Shown piece by piece: positions 58,108 through 64,000 of a DNA stretch of 64,000 bases (positions are counted from its first letter, which is position 1; every line of letters begins with the position of its first letter). A program made the position numbers and the translations under genes. The notes beneath the pieces were generated by a model. The model was not told the origin of the DNA, did not search any database, and was given only the letters and a program-made list of their open reading frames with translations. Source of the stretch: Brevundimonas sp. SORGH_AS_0993 (lineage in GTDB: Bacteria; Pseudomonadota; Alphaproteobacteria; Caulobacterales; Caulobacteraceae); NCBI RefSeq assembly GCF_030818545.1, contig NZ_JAUTAH010000001.1, positions 315,001-379,000 of the forward strand, in the 5' to 3' direction.

Positions 58108-59736
58108 ATGGCTCTGAAGGTCGCCATCGTCGGCCGCCCCAATGTGGGCAAATCGACACTGTTCAACCGCCTCGTCGGCAAGCGTCTCGCGCTGGTCGAC
58201 GACCGGCCCGGCGTGACCCGGGACCGCCGCTATGCGGACGGCAATATCGGCGATCTGGACCTGACGCTGATCGACACCGCCGGCTACGAGGACGTCACAG
58301 ACGAAAGCCTGGAAGCCCGGATGCGCGAGCAGACCGAGGCGGCCATCGAGGACGCAGAGCTGATCCTGTTCATGATGGACGCCCGCGAAGGCGTCACGTC
58401 GCTGGACCGTATCTTCGCCGACCGTCTGCGCAAGGTGCACAAGCCGGTTATCCTGCTGGCCAACAAGTCCGAAAGCCGCGAAAGCGGCGGCGGCGTGGGC
58501 GAGGCGCACGCCCTGGGCTTCGGCGAACCCGTCGCCATCTCGGCCGAGCATGGTGAAGGGATGGCGGACCTTTACGCCGCCCTGGTCGCCGCCTCTCAGG
58601 ACATCTTCGTCGAGGAAGTCGACGAGCCGGACAAGCCGATCCGCATCGCCGTCATCGGCCGGCCGAACGCGGGCAAGTCGACCCTGATCAACCGCCTGAT
58701 CGGCGATGACCGCCTGCTGACCGGGCCGGAGGCGGGGATCACGCGCGACTCCATCTCGGTCGACTGGGTCTATGAGGACAAGAACATCCGGCTGGTGGAC
58801 ACCGCCGGCATGCGCCGCAAGGCTCGCGTTCAGGAGAAGCTGGAGAAGCTGTCGGTCGCCGACACCATCCGCGCCATCACCTTCGCCGAAGTCGTGGTCC
58901 TGGTAATGGACAAGGACGACGCCTTCGACACTCAGGATTTGCAACTGGCCGACCTGGTCGAGCGCGAAGGCCGCGCCCTGGTCTATGTGGCGTCCAAATG
59001 GGACCTGGAAGAAGAACCCCAGTCGCGCCTGTCCAAGCTGAAGACCATGGCCGAGGACAAGCTGCCCCAACTGAAGGGCACGCCCTTCGTCGCCCTGTCC
59101 TCGCACAGCGGTCGGGGGGTGGAGCGTCTGATGCCGGCGGTGCTTCAGGCCCATGACACCTGGTCGGTCAAGGTGAAGACCAAGGACCTCAATACCTGGC
59201 TGTCGATGGCGACCCAGCGGCACCCGCCTCCCGCCGTGGACGGTAAGCGGATCAAACCGAAATACATGGCCCAGACCAAGGCCCGCCCGCCGACCTTTGT
59301 GCTGATGGCTAGCCGCGCCGAGGCGATGCCGGATCATTACAAGCGGTATCTGATCAACTCCCTGCGCGAGAGTTTCGACCTGCCCGGCACGCCGATCCGT
59401 CTGGTGGTCAAGACTAGCGGGACAAACCCTTATGTCGATGGCGGCGCCAAGTCGGGGCCGGAACGGTTCAAGGGTGCGGCCAAGACCGCCCCGCGTCGGG
59501 TGCAGAAGGCCGAAAAGGCCGAGGAACGGCTGTCGAACCTGCCCGGCAAAGCGCTGGAGCAGAAGGCCAAGGCCGGCATCAAGCCCAAGGTCAAACCCCT
59601 GGGCGGGTTGAAGGCCAGCGCGTCCAAGAAGTCGGGGAGCAACGCCTTCGTCGGCAAGGGCGCCCGCGGCGGGGCCCGCCAGGTCTCGCGCTCGGGCCGC
59701 GTCCGCACCGGCCAGAAGGGCGGCGCCAAACGTTGA
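58108..59736 (+). CDS. der: ribosome assembly GTPase Der (EngA)
   Basis: 542 residues. Two G domains: GRPNVGKSTLFNRL with DTAGYE and NKSE (first), GRPNAGKSTLINRL with DTAGMR and SKWD (second), then a KH-like domain and a long Lys/Ala/Gly-rich tail (about 60 residues) beyond the usual length of about 450-490. Der assists 50S assembly. Starts 31 bases after bamB. Confidence 0.96.
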   Translation: MALKVAIVGRPNVGKSTLFNRLVGKRLALVDDRPGVTRDRRYADGNIGDLDLTLIDTAGYEDVTDESLEARMREQTEAAIEDAELILFMMDAREGVTSLDRIFADRLRKVHKPVILLANKSESRESGGGVGEAHALGFGEPVAISAEHGEGMADLYAALVAASQDIFVEEVDEPDKPIRIAVIGRPNAGKSTLINRLIGDDRLLTGPEAGITRDSISVDWVYEDKNIRLVDTAGMRRKARVQEKLEKLSVADTIRAITFAEVVVLVMDKDDAFDTQDLQLADLVEREGRALVYVASKWDLEEEPQSRLSKLKTMAEDKLPQLKGTPFVALSSHSGRGVERLMPAVLQAHDTWSVKVKTKDLNTWLSMATQRHPPPAVDGKRIKPKYMAQTKARPPTFVLMASRAEAMPDHYKRYLINSLRESFDLPGTPIRLVVKTSGTNPYVDGGAKSGPERFKGAAKTAPRRVQKAEKAEERLSNLPGKALEQKAKAGIKPKVKPLGGLKASASKKSGSNAFVGKGARGGARQVSRSGRVRTGQKGGAKR

Positions 59737-59754
59737 GGTCGGGGCGCTGACCGC

Positions 59755-60234
59755 ATGAGCGACGGCGAACCCGCTGTTTTGCCTGATCGGCCGACGTCTC
59801 GCTGGCTGATCCTGGACGGGCAGGGCCGGGTGCTGCTGTTCCACTTTCGCTATGTCGAGGGTCCGCTGGCCGGAACCGCCTTCTGGGCCACGCCCGGCGG
59901 CGGGTGTGAGCCGGGCGAAACCTATGAGGACGCTGCGCGCCGCGAACTGTTCGAAGAGACAGGGCTGGTCGTCGATGATCCGGGACCCGAGGTGGCTCGG
60001 CGCATCGTGTGTTTCCGCCTGCCGGACGGGCGGATGGCGCGGGTCGATCAGCGGTTCTTCCTGCTGCGGACAGAGGCGTTCTGCCTGTCGGCTTCGGGCT
60101 GGACCGAGGAGGAACACAGGGTGTTGGCCGAGCATCGCTGGTGGACCGTTCAGGAGATTCGCGCGAGCGATGAAACCATCTGGCCTGATGATCTGGTCGA
60201 ACTAATCGCACCACTCACATTGACTGAGACGTGA
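59755..60234 (+). CDS. NUDIX hydrolase
   Basis: 159 residues. NUDIX box GGGCEPGETYEDAARRELFEETGL fits GX5EX7REUXEEXGU; the preceding FWATPGGG and downstream RRIVCFRLPDG are family-typical. Substrate unknown. Starts 18 bases after der, likely the same transcript. Confidence 0.92.
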   Translation: MSDGEPAVLPDRPTSRWLILDGQGRVLLFHFRYVEGPLAGTAFWATPGGGCEPGETYEDAARRELFEETGLVVDDPGPEVARRIVCFRLPDGRMARVDQRFFLLRTEAFCLSASGWTEEEHRVLAEHRWWTVQEIRASDETIWPDDLVELIAPLTLTET

Positions 60235-60304
60235 CTTTTCGATGAGAAGACCAATAGGGTTCATGTAGGCTCAACCGCGTCATGCCCATCCTGTCCGCTG
60301 TCCT

Positions 60305-61153
60305 TCATGCACGCCTTAAGTTGAGGATTGTACGCCCCAGTTTTTCCAGGACTGCGTCGCGATAGGTGCGGCTGACCACCAGTTCGGCGCCGCTGTTCAT
60401 CGTCAACCGCCAGGCGCCGTCCGACAGCGGTTGGACCTGTGCGACACGGGCCAGGTTGATCAGGCTGGATCGGTGGCTGCGGGTGAAGAGGCGCGGGTCC
60501 AGGCGCGCCTCCAGAGACTGCAAGGTGTCGCGGATCAGGCCTTCCTTGCCGTCCCAGTTGACCACGACATAGTTGCCGGCCGAAGCGAACCATTCGATGT
60601 CGCCGACCGAGACTGAGGCGCGCGTCCGGCCCGTGGATACCAAGACTCGCTTGGTCGGCTCTGGTTCCAGCGTGCGGGCTTCGGACAGGGCGGCGGTCAG
60701 GACGGCGATCCGGTCGCGGGCATCACGCGCGCTGCGCCAGTAGGCGGCAGCCAGACCGACAGCGACGACGGCGGTGTAGAGAAGAAGGACGACCGGCAGC
60801 CGATCGATGGTCCGCGCCGCCCATTCCTCGCCCTCGCTGGCGTGTTTCAGGAAATCCATGTCGGTGCGGGCGTTCAGGGCGGCGATCAGGGGGACTGCCA
60901 ACAGCATGACGGCGGCCAGAACGCCCGCCGCCCGCCACCCCGCGCCGACCCGGCGAATCACGCTCCATGTCAGCCCTGCGACCCCCAGCCACGGCATGTA
61001 GGATAGGGCCGCCCAAAGCAGGGAGGCGCCCACGGACAGGTCCGCCATCCCGCGCCGCAGATACCAGGCGACGGCGAACACGGTGGCGACATAGCTGTAG
61101 GCCGCGAACAGGCCGACCGCCGCCGCGACGGGCGCGTGACTCAACCGACGCAT
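60305..61153 (-). CDS. second membrane LytTR-domain regulator
   Basis: 282 residues from ATG 61153; the longer frame overlaps the DUF2306 gene and is not used. Four helices (VAAAVGLFAAYSYVATVFAVAWYL, LLWAALSYMPWLGVAGLTW, GVLAAVMLLAVPLIAAL, LPVVLLLYTAVVAVGLAAAYW), then a LytTR domain: VSVGDIEWFASAGNYVVVNWDGKEGLIRDTLQSLEARLDPRLFTRSHRSSLINLARV. No receiver domain. Its start overlaps the DUF2306 stop by 13 bases. Confidence 0.88.
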   Translation of the reverse strand: MRRLSHAPVAAAVGLFAAYSYVATVFAVAWYLRRGMADLSVGASLLWAALSYMPWLGVAGLTWSVIRRVGAGWRAAGVLAAVMLLAVPLIAALNARTDMDFLKHASEGEEWAARTIDRLPVVLLLYTAVVAVGLAAAYWRSARDARDRIAVLTAALSEARTLEPEPTKRVLVSTGRTRASVSVGDIEWFASAGNYVVVNWDGKEGLIRDTLQSLEARLDPRLFTRSHRSSLINLARVAQVQPLSDGAWRLTMNSGAELVVSRTYRDAVLEKLGRTILNLRRA

Positions 61154-61815
61154 AAGGGGCGAAGGCGCTTGCGGACCAGCAAGGTCGCGATCCAGACGAC
61201 GATCAGGCATTGCAACAGGACGGTCGGCCACAGCTGGCTCCAGGGCGCGGGCATGGCGGTCAGGAAGTTGCCCGAGAAGGCGCTCAGTACCGCAGAGTAC
61301 GCGCCCAGCATCTTCGTTAGATGCTCGTAAGTCCACAGGTTCGGCGAAAAGGGCCAGGACGTCGGGGCTGCGAAACGCCACAGATCCCAGACGCCCATCG
61401 TCAGGGCGCTGGCGGCCAGGGCGGCCGAGACGGTTGCGGGACCGTCGGAACGGCCGCTCGCCAGCAGAACGAGAACCCACAGGCCAACGCCGATCACGCC
61501 CAGGGTCGCGGCCCAGTCCAGGGGGCGGGCGCGGTCCTCGGCGTTCAGGTCGGGCCGCTTTCGCCCCAACACCCGCACGCCCGAGAACAGGCTGAGGGTG
61601 GCGGTCGCCGAAAGGGCCAGGAAATAGGTGTTGAACCGCAGCGCTGTCATCGCCCAGGCGCAGATCAAAAGGACGGCCATCAGACCGACGAACAGCCGCC
61701 CCCAGAACCGATGGGCGCGTCCGCCTTTGCGCGTGACGATGGGCATGACGCCGACCAGAACGGCGCAAAGCCCGGTCGAGACGTGGACGATCAGAAAGGA
61801 CGAGAACAGGGTCAT
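61141..61815 (-). CDS. second DUF2306-type membrane protein
   Basis: 224 residues, about six helices. N-terminal FSSFLIVHVSTGLCAVLVGVMPIVTRKGGRAHRFWGRLFVGLMAVLL matches DUF2306 (conserved histidines in IVHVSTG and RAHRFWG). The protein differs from the copy at 33483-34145 in length and C-terminus but shares the fold pattern. It is immediately upstream of, and overlaps, the LytTR gene, so both are made from one message. Confidence 0.82.
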   Translation of the reverse strand: MTLFSSFLIVHVSTGLCAVLVGVMPIVTRKGGRAHRFWGRLFVGLMAVLLICAWAMTALRFNTYFLALSATATLSLFSGVRVLGRKRPDLNAEDRARPLDWAATLGVIGVGLWVLVLLASGRSDGPATVSAALAASALTMGVWDLWRFAAPTSWPFSPNLWTYEHLTKMLGAYSAVLSAFSGNFLTAMPAPWSQLWPTVLLQCLIVVWIATLLVRKRLRPLCVG

Positions 61816-61890
61816 GGACCCCGCCTTGCCGACCTCCGCCCCGCATCGCCACCCTTCGGGGACGAACGGCGGCGAGCAGGGATGAAAGTC

Positions 61891-62643
61891 TCAGATCAGG
61901 GCTTCGGTCGATGGGCCGGACTTCCAGTCCCGGAACCGGATGGTCAAGGGCGGCGTCGCGTCCGGGCGGGCCAGATCGACGACCAGGGGGCCGATCGCTG
62001 ACGGATGGGGCAGGGCGGACGGGTCTTCCCCGGGATAGGCCTGGGCGCGCATGGCGGTGCGCATCCGGCCCGGATCGACGATGCAGGCGCGGACCGGGGT
62101 GCTCTCGATCTCATCGGCCCAGGCCTTCACTAGGGCCTCGGCCCCCGCCTTGGTCGCGGCGTACATGCCCCAGAAGGCGCGCGGGCTGGCGGCGATGCTG
62201 GTGGTCAGGTGAATGGCCCGCCCGGCGTCGGAGGCGCGCAGCAGCGGCTCCAGCGAACGGATCAGGCGATAGACGGCGGTGAAGTTGGTCTTCTCGACCT
62301 TGGCGAACTCGCGCGGATCGGCGTGGGACACCGGCGTCAGACCGGACGGCCCCATGGTCGCGGCGGCGTGGACCCACACGTCCAGCTTCTTGAACCGCTC
62401 GAAGATGGCGCCGCCCAGACGGTCGATGGCCCCGCCGTCCACCAGATCGAACGGGATCAGGGTGGCGTGGCGGCCCGTGGCGGCGAAGATGGCGTCGTCC
62501 AGTTCCTCCAGGCCGCCCTGGGTGCGAGCGGTCGCGATGACGTGTGCGCCCGCCTTGGCCAGCGCCAGCGCGCTTTCATAGCCGATGCCGCGCGATGCGC
62601 CGACGACAAGAGCGATACGGTCGTTCAGGGGAAGATCGGACAT
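61891..62643 (-). CDS. short-chain dehydrogenase/reductase
   Basis: 250 residues. Cofactor motif VGASRGIGYESALAL, N-A-A-like VHAAATMGP, catalytic Ser and Tyr-x3-Lys in HLTTSIAASPRAFWGMYAATKAG, and PGRMRT after the active site. NADPH preference is likely from ASR. Substrate unknown. Confidence 0.92.
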   Translation of the reverse strand: MSDLPLNDRIALVVGASRGIGYESALALAKAGAHVIATARTQGGLEELDDAIFAATGRHATLIPFDLVDGGAIDRLGGAIFERFKKLDVWVHAAATMGPSGLTPVSHADPREFAKVEKTNFTAVYRLIRSLEPLLRASDAGRAIHLTTSIAASPRAFWGMYAATKAGAEALVKAWADEIESTPVRACIVDPGRMRTAMRAQAYPGEDPSALPHPSAIGPLVVDLARPDATPPLTIRFRDWKSGPSTEALI

Positions 62644-62703
62644 AGGGCCTGATAGCGCGGCCTTGACCGTAAGGCCAAGCGCCGCGCGCGCGTCAGGTTC
62701 GCT

Positions 62704-64000
62704 TTATGCGCTGACCAGCAGGGACAGCTGTTTGGCACCGAACTCGCGGCCGCCTTCCTCGATCTCCCGATCCAGCAGGCGGGTGGGATAGTCGCCGGTG
62801 AAGTAGTGGTCGGTGAACTGCGGGTTGGCGTTGTCGCGGCCGGGCTCGCCCATGGCGCGGTACAGGCCGTCGATGGACAGGAAGCCCAGCGAATCGACCT
62901 CCAGCATCTCGCGCATCTCGTCCAGCGTCTTGTTGGCGGCCAGCAACTGGGCGCGTTCCGGCATGTCGATGCCGTAGAAGTCGGGATAGAGGATTTGCGG
63001 GCTGGCGGAACGCAGGTGAACTTCCTTTGCGCCGGCGGCGCGGACTGCGCGGACCAGTTTCACCGAGGTCGTGCCGCGCACGATGGAATCGTCGATCAGA
63101 ACCACGCGCTTGCCGGCCAGGGCGGCCTTGTTTGGGCTGTGCTTCATCCGCACGCCCTTCTGCCGGGCGCCCTGGCTGGGTTGGATGAAGGTGCGGCCCA
63201 GATAGTGGCTGCGGATGATGCCCATCTCGTAGGGGATACCGCTTTCCTGGGCGTAGCCTAGGGCTGCCGGAACCCCGGAATCAGGCACGGGCACGACGAT
63301 GTCGGCGTCCACGCCCAATTCGCGGGCCAGGCCCCGGCCCATCTCTTTTCTGACTTCATAGACCGAGCGGCCGTTCACGACCGAATCGGGGCGGGAGAAA
63401 TAGACGTATTCGAACAGACAGGGCCGCGCCGCGCGGGCGGGGAAGGGCTTCAGCGAACTCAGGCCGCTGTCGTCGATGACGACGATTTCACCGTGTTCGA
63501 CGTCGCGCACATAGGTCGCGCCCATCATGTCGAGCGCGCAGGTCTCGGACGCCAGCACCCAGCCGTCGCCTAGCTGGCCCAGAACCAGCGGGCGGATGCC
63601 CAGCGGGTCGCGCGCGCCGATCATCTTGGTGCGGGTCTGGGCGACCAAGGCGTAACCGCCCTCGATCCGCGCCAGGGCGTCGATGAAACGATCGACGATC
63701 TTGGCTTTGCGGCTGCGGGCGATCAGGTGGAGGATGACTTCCGAATCCGAGGTCGATTGGAAGATGGCGCCTTCGCTGACCAGCTGGGCGTGCAGAAATT
63801 TGAAGTTGGTCAGATTGCCGTTGTGGGCGATGGCGATGCCGCCCTGGTCCAGGTCCGCGAACATCGGCTGGATGTTGCGAAGGAAGCTGCCGCCTGCGGT
63901 GGAGTAACGGGTGTGCCCCACGGCTGCGCGGCCGGGCATCCGCTGCGACAGGTCGGCGCCGCCGAAGGCTTCGCCCACCAGACCTTGGTGGCGTTCGGTG
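62704..64000 (-). CDS. purF: amidophosphoribosyltransferase PurF (N-terminus outside window)
   Basis: The frame runs off the right edge; the part seen is about 430 residues. Features: GHTRYSTAGGSFLRNIQPM and IAHNGNLTNF of the glutaminase domain, LGQLGDGWVLASETCAL, and PRPP-binding VVLIDDSIVRGTTSVKLVRA. The GTG at 63978 is internal, since upstream codons (ERHQGL) belong to the same frame and family. It makes 5-phosphoribosylamine, the first step of purine synthesis. The catalytic N-terminal cysteine lies outside. Confidence 0.95.
   Translation of the reverse strand, partial: TERHQGLVGEAFGGADLSQRMPGRAAVGHTRYSTAGGSFLRNIQPMFADLDQGGIAIAHNGNLTNFKFLHAQLVSEGAIFQSTSDSEVILHLIARSRKAKIVDRFIDALARIEGGYALVAQTRTKMIGARDPLGIRPLVLGQLGDGWVLASETCALDMMGATYVRDVEHGEIVVIDDSGLSSLKPFPARAARPCLFEYVYFSRPDSVVNGRSVYEVRKEMGRGLARELGVDADIVVPVPDSGVPAALGYAQESGIPYEMGIIRSHYLGRTFIQPSQGARQKGVRMKHSPNKAALAGKRVVLIDDSIVRGTTSVKLVRAVRAAGAKEVHLRSASPQILYPDFYGIDMPERAQLLAANKTLDEMREMLEVDSLGFLSIDGLYRAMGEPGRDNANPQFTDHYFTGDYPTRLLDREIEEGGREFGAKQLSLLVSA

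Noticed and set aside
58081-60135. 684-codon minus-strand ORF opposite der
   Set aside because: Shadow of der and the NUDIX gene; no recognisable domain.

Overview
The window is high-GC alphaproteobacterial chromosome, most likely Brevundimonas or a close relative in Caulobacterales. The evidence is a clear MipZ next to a J-domain protein, a bactofilin, a large TonB-dependent receptor, an iscR-led suf operon with two cysteine desulfurases, a GcvB-free, gene-dense layout with many ATGA or TTGA start/stop overlaps and TTG/GTG starts, and a tRNA-His with A73 and a G1-U72 pair, as known from the Rhizobiales/Rhodobacterales/Caulobacterales clade. The genus name is inference; no rRNA gene is present.

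Layout. 1-3.2 kb: DUF2948, UPF0262, infA, Maf, RNase E/G-like, yacG, tRNA-Phe. 3.7-5.8 kb: exbB-exbD-tonB with a terminator, then tRNA-His. 6-16 kb: aldo-keto reductase, DUF2147 protein, ligA, M28 peptidase, lipoprotein, a 47-residue membrane protein, rpiA-glmU, phosphoglycolate phosphatase, a dicarboxylate symporter, tRNA-Val. 16.3-21.1 kb: a class I/II aminotransferase, then an aromatic amino acid group (class II DAHP synthase, an ACT-less prephenate dehydratase, a Tyr/Phe-rich leader peptide, a chorismate mutase with an extra domain). 21.2-25.9 kb: SPOR lipoprotein, mipZ, J-domain protein, DUF2239, a low-GC accessory gene, cobS, ohr. 26-34 kb: PBP1A, prfB with an intact +1 frameshift site, bactofilin, bcp, tyrS, a membrane LytTR regulator divergent from a DUF2306 membrane protein. 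34-40 kb: DOMON-like protein, DUF1343/NamZ, ahpC-ahpF, an EamA transporter whose ribosome-binding site lies in a hairpin, an alpha/beta hydrolase lacking the nucleophilic serine. 40.5-48.5 kb: iscR and the suf operon, interrupted between sufB and sufC by a small accessory segment (hypothetical gene, broken copy of the sufC 5' end, toxin-antitoxin pair). 48.5-64 kb: TfoX, sugar ABC ATPase divergent from a TonB-dependent receptor, endonuclease/phosphatase lipoprotein, a DUF6249-ECF sigma-membrane protein operon, TPR protein-bamB-der, NUDIX, a second LytTR-DUF2306 pair, an SDR and the 3' part of purF.

How it fits together. Most of the window is housekeeping: translation, envelope assembly and division, Fe-S assembly, peroxide defence. 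Three places carry less ordinary biology. The leader peptide at 20104-20205 sits directly before the chorismate mutase gene and has eight Tyr/Phe codons in a stretch of twelve, which is what a translation-coupled attenuator at the Phe/Tyr branch would look like. The accessory segment inside the suf operon carries a truncated, in-frame copy of the start of sufC. Two separate LytTR-DUF2306 pairs suggest a membrane-tethered two-protein regulatory unit. Regulatory sites listed are motif matches by eye and are not tested.
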